DNA of 26,619 nt from DASYQV01 sp036005125 (GTDB lineage Bacteria; Acidobacteriota; Vicinamibacteria; Vicinamibacterales; UBA2999). The position numbers and the translations under genes are program-made. This document shows, piece by piece, positions 1-8,410 of this stretch. The first letter of the stretch is position 1; every line of letters starts with the position of its first letter. Below the pieces are notes generated by a model, which saw only the letters and a program-made list of their open reading frames with translations, made no database searches and was not told where the DNA came from. The stretch is from positions 1-26,619 of the forward strand of contig DASYQV010000067.1 in NCBI GenBank assembly GCA_036005125.1, in the 5' to 3' direction.

Positions 1-309
1 GGCATCGTGGCCTTCGACCCGTTCGTCGTCAACCTGTCGGATCCCGGCGGCACGCGCTTCCTGCGTGTGACCATGCGCCTGGTCGTCGACAACAAGGAGC
101 ACGCGAAGGAGATGGAGGAGAACGAGCTCGGGCGCATGCGCGTCCGCTCCGCGATCCTCGAGCTCCTGACGCAACAGACCTCCGACCACCTGGTCACGCC
201 GGAAGGCAAGGCGGAGCTGAAAACGGCCATCGCGGAGCGCGCCACGCACGCGCTTCACGAGATGAAGGTCATTGATGTCCTCTTCACAGAGTTCGTCGTC
301 CAGTTCTGA
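1..309 (+). CDS. fliL: FliL, flagellar basal-body-associated protein (C-terminal part)
   Basis: The gene enters the window from the left; the frame is open from base 1 and ends at the TGA at 307-309, leaving about 102 residues. A GTG at position 7 is in frame, but the family's conserved stretch (FVVNL, then a Gly-rich turn and an R-hydrophobic-L-R-V-T strand) is already running here, so it is not the real start. The C-terminal half shows the family's charged helix (residues with EMEENELGRMRVRSAILELL) and ends in hydrophobic-rich FTEFVVQF. FliL is a single-pass inner-membrane protein with a periplasmic domain that surrounds and supports the stator units; the membrane anchor would lie upstream of the window. 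Its last 35 bases overlap the next gene, so translation of the two is probably coupled. Confidence 0.93.
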   Translation, partial: GIVAFDPFVVNLSDPGGTRFLRVTMRLVVDNKEHAKEMEENELGRMRVRSAILELLTQQTSDHLVTPEGKAELKTAIAERATHALHEMKVIDVLFTEFVVQF

Positions 310-574
310 CCCCGCGTCGCTGTATCCCGGACTGCACGACGTCATCTTTCGGGTCGAGGTCGTGCTCGGGACGGGACACATGACGGTGCGCGAATGCCTG
401 CGGCTGCAGCGCCTGTCGGTGATTCGTCTGAAGCAGTCGGCCGGCGAAGACCTGCAGGTCGTGGTCAACGGCGTGCCCATCGCGTCGGGGGAGGTCGTCA
501 TCGTGGACGACAGCACCTCGATTCGCGTGACCGAGATTCTGCAACCACCAAGTGCCGAGGCTCAAAACGGATGA
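275..574 (+). CDS. fliN: FliN, short flagellar motor switch protein (SpoA domain)
   Basis: A 99-residue protein almost entirely made of a SpoA (FliN/FliM C-terminal) domain. The signature is clear: VEVVLGTG near residue 28, VRECLRL, SVIRL, then VNGVPIASGEVVIVDDS and VRVTEI-like ending. FliN forms the lower C-ring of the motor with FliM and binds the export ATPase regulator FliH. The start is the ATG at 275; a TTG at 272 is also in frame. The N-terminal tail is a serine run (S at almost every position 2-11) produced by reading the 3' end of fliL in another frame, giving a 35-base overlap. The stop overlaps the fliO start (ATGA at 571-574). A second, longer SpoA protein lies behind fliM, so this genome has two FliN-like proteins; which is the main C-ring subunit cannot be told from sequence. 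Confidence 0.92.
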   Translation: MSSSQSSSSSSDPASLYPGLHDVIFRVEVVLGTGHMTVRECLRLQRLSVIRLKQSAGEDLQVVVNGVPIASGEVVIVDDSTSIRVTEILQPPSAEAQNG

Positions 575-849
575 TTGGACTCAACGAGTTTCTGTCGGTC
601 GCCATCGTGCTCGCCCTGCTGGGCGCGCTCGTGTGGTTCGCGCGGCGCGGGACGTTCGGCAGGCTGCGCGGGAAGGGCCGACCCATTGTCGTGGAAACGG
701 CGGTGCCGATCGGCGAGCGGCGATCGCTCGTCATCGTGGCCGTTGAGGGCCGCCGGCTGCTGCTCGGCCTCACCCCCGGCCAGGTGTCGCTCGTGACCGA
801 GCTCCAGACGAGCGCCTCGTTCCAGCAGCAGCTCGACGCACGATCATGA
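571..849 (+). CDS. fliO: FliO-like flagellar export gate assembly protein
   Basis: A 92-residue protein that starts with the ATG inside the ATGA overlap with fliN and ends in another ATGA overlap with fliP. Residues 6-22 form one membrane helix (EFLSVAIVLALLGALVWFA), followed by basic residues (RR...R..GK) as expected for a cytoplasmic C-terminal part. The soluble part has the pattern IVVETAVPIGERRSLVIVAV and LLLGLTPGQVSLV, which matches the beta-rich core of FliO (self-standing strands around a G-rich turn). FliO is a membrane chaperone that stabilises FliP during formation of the export gate. The identification rests on the fliN-fliO-fliP order, size, topology and this motif; the family is poorly conserved. 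Confidence 0.85.
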   Translation: MIGLNEFLSVAIVLALLGALVWFARRGTFGRLRGKGRPIVVETAVPIGERRSLVIVAVEGRRLLLGLTPGQVSLVTELQTSASFQQQLDARS

Positions 850-1586
850 AGTCTATCCGCCGCATTCTTTCGATCACCGCCGTGCTGGTGGCGGTCGGCG
901 CGGGCCCTCTTTTTGCCGCGCAGCCGAACTCAGTGGACGTCCACGTAAACGGAATCGGATCGATCTCCGCTCCGCTTCAGGTCGTCCTGCTGATGACCCT
1001 GATTTCGTTCCTGCCGGCCATCCTCGTGACGATGACGTCGTTCACGCGGATCGCGATCATCTTTCACTTTCTCCGGCAGGCGCTCGGCACCCAGGAGATG
1101 CCGCCCAACCAGGTGCTCATCGGGCTGGCGCTCTTCCTCACGATGTTCATCATGGCGCCGGTGGGCGAGCAGGTGAACAAGGCCGCGGTGCAGCCCGCGC
1201 TGGCCGGCACGATCACGGTGAGCGAGGCGATGTCGCTCGCCGCGCCGCCGCTCCGTACCTTCATGCTCAAGCAGACCCGTGAAACCGATCTCGGGCTGTT
1301 CATGGAACTCGGAAAGACCCCGAAGCCGGAGAGCGCCGAGGACCTGCCGATGACGGTGGTCATTCCGGCGTACGTCATCTCGGAGCTCAAGACCGGCTTT
1401 CAAATGGGGTTCTTCCTGTTCGTGCCGTTCCTGCTCATCGACCTCGTCGTCTCCACGACGCTGCTGTCGATGGGCATGATGCAGCTGCCGCCCGCGATGG
1501 TGTCGCTGCCGTTCAAGGTATTGCTCTTCGTGATGATCGACGGCTGGAACCTCGTGGTCGGGTCGATCGTGCGGAGCTTCATCTAG
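846..1586 (+). CDS. fliP: FliP, flagellar type III export gate protein
   Basis: A 246-residue polytopic membrane protein with a cleavable signal peptide (residues 1 to about 24, ending LFAAQ), typical of FliP. The conserved family block starts at about residue 48 (LMTLISFLPAILVTMTSFTR), followed by a loop with LRQALGTQEMPPNQVLIGLALFLT and a C-terminal membrane pair containing FQMGFFLFVPFLLIDLVVS and the final LVVGSIVRSF. Five FliP subunits assemble with FliQ and FliR into the helical export pore at the base of the flagellum. Length and motifs agree with full-length family members. The start is the ATG of the ATGA overlap with fliO. Confidence 0.98.
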   Translation: MKSIRRILSITAVLVAVGAGPLFAAQPNSVDVHVNGIGSISAPLQVVLLMTLISFLPAILVTMTSFTRIAIIFHFLRQALGTQEMPPNQVLIGLALFLTMFIMAPVGEQVNKAAVQPALAGTITVSEAMSLAAPPLRTFMLKQTRETDLGLFMELGKTPKPESAEDLPMTVVIPAYVISELKTGFQMGFFLFVPFLLIDLVVSTTLLSMGMMQLPPAMVSLPFKVLLFVMIDGWNLVVGSIVRSFI

Positions 1587-1596
1587 GAGCTGTCAG

Positions 1597-1866
1597 ATGC
1601 CCGAAGCATTGGTCGTTGGCGTAGTCCGGCAGGCGATCGAGACGGCCATCATGGTCAGCCTGCCGATGCTCATCGCCGGACTGGTTGCCGGCGTGCTCGT
1701 CAGCATCTTCCAGACGGTCACGTCGATCCAGGACAACGTCCTGGCCTTCATTCCGCGCGCGGCGGCGATCTTCGTCGTGTTCGCGCTGACGTTCCCGTGG
1801 ATGCTGCGCGTGCTCTCCAGTTTCTCCACGGACATGATTCGCAGGCTGCCCGAGTACATTCGGTGA
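1597..1866 (+). CDS. fliQ: FliQ, flagellar type III export gate protein
   Basis: An 89-residue protein with two membrane helices (about residues 16-36 and 50-70), the usual FliQ size. Diagnostic features are the N-terminal ALVVGVVRQAIETA helix, the G-rich turn LIAGLVAGVLVSIFQTVTSI and the QDNVLAFIPR loop. FliQ contributes four subunits to the FliP5-FliQ4-FliR1 export pore. A good Shine-Dalgarno AGGAG lies at 1585-1589, seven bases before the ATG, overlapping the fliP stop codon. The stop overlaps the GTG start of fliR. Confidence 0.97.
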   Translation: MPEALVVGVVRQAIETAIMVSLPMLIAGLVAGVLVSIFQTVTSIQDNVLAFIPRAAAIFVVFALTFPWMLRVLSSFSTDMIRRLPEYIR

Positions 1867-2621
1867 CCGATTTCCTGCCGATCGCCCGCTTCGCCGTGCT
1901 GCTCATCCGTCCGGGTGCGCTGGTGTTCATGGCGCCCGGCCTGGGTGGCATGTACGCGACGAGCGCCACGAAGATCGGGCTCACGGTGCTCCTGGCGCTG
2001 GCGGTGATTCCCGTGGCGCACATGCCGGACGATTTCGGCGACGTTGCGCTGACGATCGTGATCTTCCGTGAGGTGTCGATCGGTCTGGCGCTTGCGTTCG
2101 CGGTGCGGGCCCTCATCGCGGGAGCGGAATTCGCCGGCCATCTGACCGGACATCAGATTGGCTTCTCGTACGGCGCGACCATCGATCCGCAGAGCGGCGT
2201 GCGGAACAACATGCTCGCGATGCTGTACGGCTCGCTGGCGACGCTCGCGTTCCTCGCCATCAACGGCCATCACATGCTCCTGCGCGCGATGGCGGCCTCC
2301 TATCAAGGGCTTCCGATCGGCGTCGGCCACATCGACGGGTCGATTCTGACCGGGGTCCAGCAGATGCTCGCGCTCGTGTTCACGGTGGCCGTGCGCCTCG
2401 CGGCGCCCATCGTCGTGACGTTGCTCATCGTCGAGCTCGCCGTCGGCCTCATCTCCCGGACGGCGCCGTCGCTCAGTTTCATGGTGATCGGGTATCCGAT
2501 CCGCATCGTCATCGGACTTTTCGTGCTGGCGGTTTTCGTCCCGACAATTCCGGCGGTCACGACGTCGCTGCTCGGCGGGGCGATCGAGCTGTCGCTGCGC
2601 GTCGCAGCAGCGTTCAAGTAA
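1863..2621 (+). CDS. fliR: FliR, flagellar type III export gate protein
   Basis: A 252-residue membrane protein. I place the start at the GTG of the GTGA overlap with fliQ, because TDFLPIARFAVLLIRPGALV is the normal FliR N-terminus; an upstream in-frame ATG inside fliQ would add 22 residues unlike the family. The conserved stretch GHQIGFSYGATIDPQSGVRNN (about residues 97-117) is a hallmark of FliR, followed by several long hydrophobic helices. FliR is the single-copy subunit that closes the FliP/FliQ pore. The gene ends six bases before flhB. Confidence 0.97.
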   Translation: MTDFLPIARFAVLLIRPGALVFMAPGLGGMYATSATKIGLTVLLALAVIPVAHMPDDFGDVALTIVIFREVSIGLALAFAVRALIAGAEFAGHLTGHQIGFSYGATIDPQSGVRNNMLAMLYGSLATLAFLAINGHHMLLRAMAASYQGLPIGVGHIDGSILTGVQQMLALVFTVAVRLAAPIVVTLLIVELAVGLISRTAPSLSFMVIGYPIRIVIGLFVLAVFVPTIPAVTTSLLGGAIELSLRVAAAFK

Positions 2622-2627
2622 CCGGCG

Positions 2628-3692
2628 ATGTCGCAGGAGCGCACAGAAAAACCGACAGCAAAAAAGCTGAAGGAAGCGCGCGAGCGCGGTCAGATCGCAC
2701 GCAGTCGCGACCTGGCGCTCGCCGCCGCCTCGGTGGCCGCGACGATCGCGCTCGCGCGGTTTGGCGCGCGGCTCATGGTGGGCCTCACCGCACGGCTCTC
2801 GCGCGACCTGGCGCACTTCGGCGACGCACCGCTGCGTACGGTGACAGCCGGTGACCTGACGCAGCTCATCGTATCCGGTGGGCTTCTGCTCGGCTCGCTC
2901 GTCGCCCCGATTGCGCTCGCCACGATGGCGGCCGGCGTGGGGATGCACGGTTTTCAGGGCGGGTGGTCGTTTTCACCCGGCGCGCTGCAGTTGAACTGGT
3001 CGCGGCTCAACCCGGCCAACGGCGTCAAGAAGTTCGGCATGCTGCAGACCGGCGCGGACACGGCGAAGACGCTCGTGACCGTCTCGATGATCGCGTTCCT
3101 CGCCTGGAAGGCCGTTCACGGGGTCGTGGAAGACAGCATCCGGATGGCATGGCTCGGTCCGGTTGGCGCGGCGATGCTCGGGTGGGACCACGCGGAGAGC
3201 CTTCTGTGGCAGGTGGCGTGGGGCCTGGGGCTGTTCGCGCTCGGCGACTACGGCCTGCAGTACTACCGGACGATGTCGCAGCTCAAGATGACGCGGCAGG
3301 AAAAGCTCGACGAGGCGAAGTCGAACGAAGGCAACGCCGAGGTCAAGGGAAAGATGCGGCGGGTTCAGCGTGAGATGGCACGACGGCGGATGATCGCCGA
3401 CGTCGCGAAGGCGACGGTCGTCATCACCAACCCGACGCACTTTGCCGTCGCGATCGCGTACCGGCGCGAGACGATGTCCGCCCCGCGCGTGCTCGCAAAG
3501 GGTCAGGACCACCTCGCGCTGAGAATCCGTGAGGAGGCGCGCGAGCACGGGATACCCATCGTCGAGAACAAGCCGCTCGCGCAGATGCTCTACAAGACCG
3601 CCGAGGTGGGCGAGACGATTCCCGCCGAACTGTTCTCGGCGGTTGCGGAAGTGCTCGCGTATCTGATCCGGATCAAGCAGTTGATGCTGTGA
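2628..3692 (+). CDS. flhB: FlhB, flagellar export substrate-specificity switch protein
   Basis: A 354-residue protein with the FlhB N-terminal signature ERTEKPTAKKLKEARERGQI (residues 4-23), four hydrophobic segments in the first 220 residues, then a basic linker and the cytoplasmic autocleavage domain. The cleavage motif N268-P269-T270-H271 is intact (codons from 3429), so normal self-cleavage between Asn and Pro is expected; this cleavage allows the switch from rod/hook to filament export. The following family motif PIVENKPLAQMLYKT is also present. It is the last gene before a 120-base repeat-filled gap, the first real break in the operon. Confidence 0.98.
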   Translation: MSQERTEKPTAKKLKEARERGQIARSRDLALAAASVAATIALARFGARLMVGLTARLSRDLAHFGDAPLRTVTAGDLTQLIVSGGLLLGSLVAPIALATMAAGVGMHGFQGGWSFSPGALQLNWSRLNPANGVKKFGMLQTGADTAKTLVTVSMIAFLAWKAVHGVVEDSIRMAWLGPVGAAMLGWDHAESLLWQVAWGLGLFALGDYGLQYYRTMSQLKMTRQEKLDEAKSNEGNAEVKGKMRRVQREMARRRMIADVAKATVVITNPTHFAVAIAYRRETMSAPRVLAKGQDHLALRIREEAREHGIPIVENKPLAQMLYKTAEVGETIPAELFSAVAEVLAYLIRIKQLML

Positions 3693-3700
3693 ACTTCGAA

Positions 3701-3800
3701 GGCCTCAGGCGTCAGGAATCAGGAATCAGGGCTGTCTCAGGCATCAGTCAAGCCTGGGGCCTTGGACAGCCCTGAGGCCTGAGGCCTGATTCCTGAGGCC
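3701..3800. repeat. Heptamer array with inverted halves between flhB and flhA
   Basis: The gap 3693-3812 is filled by units of exactly seven bases. The left half reads TCAGGCG, TCAGGAA, TCAGGAA, TCAGGGC (3705-3732) and further TCAGGCA and TCAGTCA at 3737-3750. The right half reads TGAGGCC, TGAGGCC, TGATTCC, TGAGGCC (3773-3800). The halves are mutually inverted, so the RNA can fold: CAGGGCTGTC at 3727-3736 pairs perfectly with 3765-3774, and the outer arms pair imperfectly. Five Ts follow at 3808-3812, but eight bases away from the stem, so this is not a standard terminator. Confidence 0.85.
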
Positions 3801-3812
3801 TACAGGGTTTTT

Positions 3813-5846
3813 ATGTCGACGATAGTGAAACAGTCCAAAGCGACCCACCTCCTCGCGCCGACGGCGGTGATGATGGTCGTGCTGCTGATGGTGGTGCCGC
3901 TGCCGCCGCTCATCCTCGACCTGCTCCTGTCGGTCGACATCGGGCTGGCCGTGACGCTGCTGCTCACGTCGGTCTACGTGCGACAGCCGGTCGAATTCTC
4001 GGTGTTTCCGTCGCTCCTCCTGCTGCTGACGCTCATCCGCCTGTCGCTCAATGTCGCCTCGACCCGGCTCGTGCTCCTCAATGGCAGCGAGGGCGTCGAG
4101 GCGGCGGGGCACGTGATCATGGCGTTCGGCCAGTTCGTCGTCGGCGGCAACTTCGTCGTCGGCGTCGTGATCTTCCTCGTCCTGATCGCCATCCAGTACA
4201 TCGTCATCAACCACGGCGCGGTCCGTATTTCGGAAGTGACGGCGCGGTTCACCCTCGACGCGATGCCCGGACGGCAGATGGCGATCGACGCGGACCTGAA
4301 CGCCGGCCTCATCGACGAGAAGCAGGCGCGCGAACGGCGCGAGCGGGTGCGCCGCGAGGCGGATTTCTACGGCGCGATGGACGGAGCCATCCGCTTCACA
4401 CAGCGCGATGCGCTTGCTGCCGTGCTCATCACGGCCGTCAACATCGTCGCGGGGCTCATCATCGGCGTCCTGCAGAACGGCATGGACCTGGCGACGGCCG
4501 CGCACACCTTCACGATTCTGACGGTCGGCGAAGGCCTCGTCACGGCCATTCCCTCGCTTCTCGTCTCGATGGCGGGCGGTCTCATCACGACCCGCGCGGC
4601 CGCCGAATCGAACCTCGGCGAGGAAGTTGCCGCGCAGCTGCTCGCGAAGCCGCGTCCGTTGGCCGCCGCGGCGGGCGTGCTCACGTTTCTCGCGCTGATT
4701 CCGGGGCTGCCGAAGTTCGCATTTCTCACTGTCGCGGCGGTTCTTGGCGCGGTGGCCTACAGTGTCCGCACGCAGCCAACCGATTCGGCCGACACCGCCG
4801 ACGCGCCGCCGGCAGCGTCGGACGCTCCTGAGCCGACGATTGGCGTCGACCCTCTGAGCGTGGAAGTCGGATACGCGCTCGTCGGAATCGTCGACGAGAA
4901 GCAGGGCGGCACGCTGCTCAGCCGCGTGCGCGCCATCCGGAAACAGATCGCGACCGAAACCGGCATCGTGGTGCCGCCGGTGCGCATCGCCGACAACCTC
5001 CAGCTCGGTCCCCGCGGCTACAGCATTCTGGTCAAGGGCGTCGAGGTCGCGCGCGGCGAGCTGTACGCCGAGCGGCTGCTCGCGATCAACCCCGGGACCG
5101 CCACGCGTCCGCTTGACGGCACGCAGACGCGAGAGCCGGCCTTCGGCCTGCCCGCCATCTGGGTCAGCATCGAGCAGCGCGACGCGGCGACAACGGCGGG
5201 CTACACGGTCGTCGATGCGACGACGGCGCTCTCGACGCACCTGTCGGAGATCATCCGCAACTTCCTGCCTGAGCTCCTCAACCGCCAGCAGGTGAAGGAG
5301 ATGCTCGATCTCGTCAGCGAGAGCTCGCCGAAGCTGGTCGAGGAGCTGGTGCCGAAGACGGTGTCGATCGGAGAAGTCCAGCGGGTCCTGAGACAACTGC
5401 TGCGCGAGCGCGTCCCGGTCCGCGATCTCACGACGATTCTCGAGGCGATTGCGGACGCGGCCTCGGTGACCAAGGACATGGACGCCATCACCGAGGCGGT
5501 GCGCAGCTCGATCGGCCGGGCTATCTGCCGGCCGTACCAGACGGATAAGGGTGAGCTGCCGGTGATTGGTGTGGCTCCGACGTTGGAGGAGAAACTGCTG
5601 GCCTCGCTCGTCCGGACGGACCAGGGCGCGGTGCTGGCGCTCGACCCCGGCCAGGCCCAGAACATCGCCTCGCGGATTGCTCGAGCGTTGGAGCAGGCGA
5701 TGGCACAACCCGTGCTCTTATGCTCTCCGGCGCTCCGGCCGCACCTGTGGCGCCTGTTCGCCCGGGTGTTGCCGCATCTCGGCGTGCTCTCCCATAACGA
5801 GGTTCCTGCGCATATCCAGGTCGTGCCGGTAGCGACCCTCGACTGA
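3813..5846 (+). CDS. flhA: FlhA, flagellar type III export gate protein
   Basis: A 677-residue protein, the usual length. The first 330 residues hold about eight membrane helices; the family signature region RLSLNVASTRLVLL is at about residues 76-89, followed by GHVIMAFGQFVVGGNFVVG and the cytoplasmic FHIPEP-region loop with RFTLDAMPGRQMAIDADLNA. After a proline/alanine-rich linker (about 328-345) comes the cytoplasmic domain that forms the nonameric ring docking chaperone-substrate complexes, including FlgN-bound FlgK/FlgL. The ATG at 3813 is preceded by AGGG at 3804-3807 in the repeat spacer. One base separates its stop codon from flhF. Confidence 0.98.
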   Translation: MSTIVKQSKATHLLAPTAVMMVVLLMVVPLPPLILDLLLSVDIGLAVTLLLTSVYVRQPVEFSVFPSLLLLLTLIRLSLNVASTRLVLLNGSEGVEAAGHVIMAFGQFVVGGNFVVGVVIFLVLIAIQYIVINHGAVRISEVTARFTLDAMPGRQMAIDADLNAGLIDEKQARERRERVRREADFYGAMDGAIRFTQRDALAAVLITAVNIVAGLIIGVLQNGMDLATAAHTFTILTVGEGLVTAIPSLLVSMAGGLITTRAAAESNLGEEVAAQLLAKPRPLAAAAGVLTFLALIPGLPKFAFLTVAAVLGAVAYSVRTQPTDSADTADAPPAASDAPEPTIGVDPLSVEVGYALVGIVDEKQGGTLLSRVRAIRKQIATETGIVVPPVRIADNLQLGPRGYSILVKGVEVARGELYAERLLAINPGTATRPLDGTQTREPAFGLPAIWVSIEQRDAATTAGYTVVDATTALSTHLSEIIRNFLPELLNRQQVKEMLDLVSESSPKLVEELVPKTVSIGEVQRVLRQLLRERVPVRDLTTILEAIADAASVTKDMDAITEAVRSSIGRAICRPYQTDKGELPVIGVAPTLEEKLLASLVRTDQGAVLALDPGQAQNIASRIARALEQAMAQPVLLCSPALRPHLWRLFARVLPHLGVLSHNEVPAHIQVVPVATLD

Positions 5847-5847
5847 C

Positions 5848-6837
5848 ATGCATTTGAAGCGGTATCGACGCCAAACGGTGAAAGAAGCGTTGCGAGCGGT
5901 GCGCGAAGACCTGGGTCCGGACGCCCTCGTCCTGTCCACGCGGACGGTGACGGCGCTCGGCGTGCGGGGGTTGTTCGGGGCCAAGGAGATTGAGATTACG
6001 GCCGCCACGGAGCGTTTCGTGCTGTCGGAAGACCGTCACGCCTTGACGGGCGGGCGGCCGGAGATGCGCGCCGGAAGCGAGATTGCGGCCCGGCTCGAGG
6101 CCGGCGGCATGGACGCGGCGCTCGCCCGCGAAATCGCCGCCGCCCATCCGGCGACCCGCCGTCGGGGGGCGACGGCCCGGGATCTGCGCGCGACGCTCGT
6201 CGCCGAGCTGGCGCCGCTCGTCGCAGGCGAGGAAGCCTACGCCCCGGTCGAGGTATTTGTCGGGCCGCCGGGCGTCGGCAAGACAACGACGATCGCCAAG
6301 ATTGCGGCGCAGGAGCGCGCGCGGCACGGCAAGCGCCTCGGGCTGCTTGCGGCCGACGGGTTCCGGGTGGGCGCCGTCGAGCAGCTTCGCATGTTCGCCG
6401 ACATCATCGGATCGCAGTTCACCATTGCCCGCTCCGCGGAGGAGCTCGATACGGCGCTCGCCGGGGCGCGGCGGCCGCTCCTGCTCGACACCGCGGGCCG
6501 GTCGCCCAACGACGAGATCTCGCGGGAGATGTTCCGCGTGCTCGCGGGACGGTCCGGCGTGCGTACGCACCTCGTGCTCTCGGCCGGCACCCCGGTCGCC
6601 GCGGCGCGGCGTGCGTTCGAGCGCTTCGAGGACGCGCGCCCCTCGCGGCTCGTGCTCACCAGGCTCGACGAAGTTGAATCACTCGGCCCGCTCGTGAGCC
6701 TCATTCGAGACCAGGGGCTGCCGGTTTCGTATTTCGGGACCGGCCAGAACGTGCCCGAGGACCTGCAGCGTGCAACCCCGCCCATGCTGGCGGCGTTGGT
6801 GATGGGCGAGAACGCGCGCGAAGGGGCGGTGGCATGA
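5848..6837 (+). CDS. flhF: FlhF, SRP-family GTPase for flagellar placement
   Basis: A 329-residue SRP-type GTPase. The N-terminal segment MHLKRYRRQTVKEALRAVRE and LGPDALVLSTR is the FlhF B-domain. The NG domain follows with the P-loop G139-P-P-G-V-G-K-T-T147, the GAVEQLRMFA helix after a DGFR motif, the G3 motif DTAGR, and the end motif GQNVPEDL. FlhF recruits the first basal-body parts to the cell pole or chosen site. The G4 motif reads LTRLDE; family members usually have Lys at the Arg position (TKLDE). Together with flhG in an ATGA overlap this is the standard number-and-position module. Confidence 0.96.
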   Translation: MHLKRYRRQTVKEALRAVREDLGPDALVLSTRTVTALGVRGLFGAKEIEITAATERFVLSEDRHALTGGRPEMRAGSEIAARLEAGGMDAALAREIAAAHPATRRRGATARDLRATLVAELAPLVAGEEAYAPVEVFVGPPGVGKTTTIAKIAAQERARHGKRLGLLAADGFRVGAVEQLRMFADIIGSQFTIARSAEELDTALAGARRPLLLDTAGRSPNDEISREMFRVLAGRSGVRTHLVLSAGTPVAAARRAFERFEDARPSRLVLTRLDEVESLGPLVSLIRDQGLPVSYFGTGQNVPEDLQRATPPMLAALVMGENAREGAVA

Positions 6838-7673
6838 GCGCACTTCCAGTCAAGCCGGAACTGGCGACCGTACTCGCGGTCACGAGCGGCAAGGGCGGCG
6901 TCGGCAAGACCAACGTCGTCGTGAATGTGGCGGTCGCGATGGCGCGGCTCGGGTATCGCGTCGGGATTCTCGACGCGGATTTCGGTCTGGGCAACGTCGA
7001 CGTGCTGCTCGGCCTGACGCCCGAGTGCCATGTCGGCCACCTGCTCGCCGGCGAGAAGTCGCTCGACGACATCGTCCTGCCGGGACCGCTCGGCGTGCGG
7101 ATCGTCCCGGCGAGCTCGGGGCTCCGGTCGCTGACGGCGCTGACGCCGGCACAGCGCGGGCGCCTGCACTCGGCGCTCGATCACCTGCGATCGAGCCTGG
7201 ACTTTCTCTTGATTGACACCGCGTCGGGCATCTCCGACAACGTCGTGGAGATGGCGCTGCTCGGCGAGCGCGTGCTGCTCGTCACGTCGCTCGAGCCGTC
7301 GGCGGTCGTCGACGCGTACGCGACCGCGAAGATTCTGTCGGGCACGGCGCCCGACAAGGAAATCGGCATCATCGTCAACGCCGTGCGCGACGGCGACGAG
7401 GCGGGGCTGGCGTTCCGGCAGATCGACACGGCGGCCAACCGCTTCCTGGGCCGCTCGCTCCGCTACTACGGGTTCGTCGCCGACGATCCCAACGTGCGTG
7501 ACGCGGTGCTGGTGCAACGCGCGATTGTCGATCACCTGCCGCAGTCGCCGGCGAGCCGCTGCTTCCGCATCCTCGCATCCCGAATCGCGGGGCTGGGACC
7601 CGCGCGCGGCGGCTGCCGCCTCACGATGGGCGCCGCCACGACCATCGCCACGGAGGTACCGCAGTGCGCGTGA
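6834..7673 (+). CDS. flhG: FlhG (MinD-like ATPase), flagellar number regulator
   Basis: A 279-residue ParA/MinD-type ATPase. The deviant Walker A SGKGGVGKTN lies at about residues 19-28, followed by ILDADFGLGNVDVLLG, LIDTASGISD (Walker B region) and a V..N.....G segment at about residue 180. FlhG binds FlhF and normally stimulates its GTPase, restricting flagellar number. The N-terminus before the first strand has only about 14 residues (MSALPVKPEL...) and lacks the DQAxxLR activator motif present in well-studied FlhG proteins; no upstream in-frame start is available. The stop codon overlaps the beginning of fliA by ten bases. Confidence 0.93.
   Translation: MSALPVKPELATVLAVTSGKGGVGKTNVVVNVAVAMARLGYRVGILDADFGLGNVDVLLGLTPECHVGHLLAGEKSLDDIVLPGPLGVRIVPASSGLRSLTALTPAQRGRLHSALDHLRSSLDFLLIDTASGISDNVVEMALLGERVLLVTSLEPSAVVDAYATAKILSGTAPDKEIGIIVNAVRDGDEAGLAFRQIDTAANRFLGRSLRYYGFVADDPNVRDAVLVQRAIVDHLPQSPASRCFRILASRIAGLGPARGGCRLTMGAATTIATEVPQCA
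7652..7656 (+). promoter_or_regulatory. Shine-Dalgarno site that fixes the fliA start
   Basis: GGAGG lies seven bases upstream of the GTG at 7664 and inside the end of flhG. It supports 7664 over the second in-frame GTG at 7670 as the start of sigma-28. Confidence 0.75.
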
Positions 7674-8410
7674 AGACGGCTGCCACCAATCTCGACGCCC
7701 GCGATCAGCTGGTCATCGACCACGTGCCGCTGGTCAAGTCGATGGCGCAGCGCCTCGCGCAGCGGCTGCCGTCGCAGGTCGAGATGAACGATTTGATCAG
7801 CGTCGGCGTGCTCGGCCTGATCGACGCGGCCGGCCGGTACAAGCCGACGCTCGGCGTGCCGTTCGACGCGTTCGCCCGCCGCCGTGTGCACGGCGCGATG
7901 CTCGATGCCCTCCGCGAGCTGGACTGGGCGCCGCGCTCGTTGCGCCGCCTGCGCCGCGACATGGATTCGACGGTCGCCAACCTGCGTCACACGCTCGGCC
8001 GCGAGCCGGAAGAGTCCGAGATCGCCGCCGCCATGGACCTGTCGCCGCAGGAGTACGACAAGGCGCTCGCGCAGCTTCGCACGCTGGAGATCGGCTCGCT
8101 GCGCCAGCTCGAGGCGCCCGCGCCCGATGGCACGTCGCTGCTCGAGCTGTGCGTCGATCCGGGCGAGGGCGCCGTCGCGCAGCTGGAACGCAAGGAGCTC
8201 CGCGAGCATCTGGCGCGCGCGATCGAGCAGCTGCCCGAGCGCGAGCGCCACATCCTGGCGCTCTATTACGAGCAGGAGCTGACGCTGGCGGAAATCGGCG
8301 AGGTCATTGGCGTGGGTGAGTCGCGCGTCTGCCAGCTCCGCTCGCTGGCGCTGTCGCGCCTGCGCACTGCGCTCCGCGCGTCGCTTGGCATTCCGGAGAA
8401 ACAGCAGTGA
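7664..8410 (+). CDS. fliA: FliA, flagellar sigma factor sigma-28
   Basis: A 248-residue sigma-70-family factor of the FliA/WhiG group with regions 2, 3 and 4. Region 2 is seen as LISVGVLGLIDAAGRYKP and FDAFARRRVHGAMLDALRE; region 3 as EPEESEIAAAMDLS; region 4 as LPERERHILALYYEQELT followed by the helix-turn-helix AEIGEVIGVGESRVCQLR. It directs RNA polymerase to late flagellar genes and is held inactive by FlgM, encoded at 16927. A plausible cognate promoter is at 16835-16862. The gene starts with GTG after a good GGAGG site and ends in a GTGA overlap with fliM. Confidence 0.97.
   Translation: MRVKTAATNLDARDQLVIDHVPLVKSMAQRLAQRLPSQVEMNDLISVGVLGLIDAAGRYKPTLGVPFDAFARRRVHGAMLDALRELDWAPRSLRRLRRDMDSTVANLRHTLGREPEESEIAAAMDLSPQEYDKALAQLRTLEIGSLRQLEAPAPDGTSLLELCVDPGEGAVAQLERKELREHLARAIEQLPERERHILALYYEQELTLAEIGEVIGVGESRVCQLRSLALSRLRTALRASLGIPEKQQ

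Noticed and set aside
1593..2948. A 451-residue minus-strand open frame across fliQ, fliR and flhB
   Set aside because: It spans three well-recognised genes and has a composition (H, R, E, D) typical of antisense shadows.
3744..5708. A 654-residue open frame on the minus strand
   Set aside because: It lies opposite flhA. Its product is Arg/His/Asp-rich with no family pattern, a usual effect of high GC content in the third codon position of the real gene.
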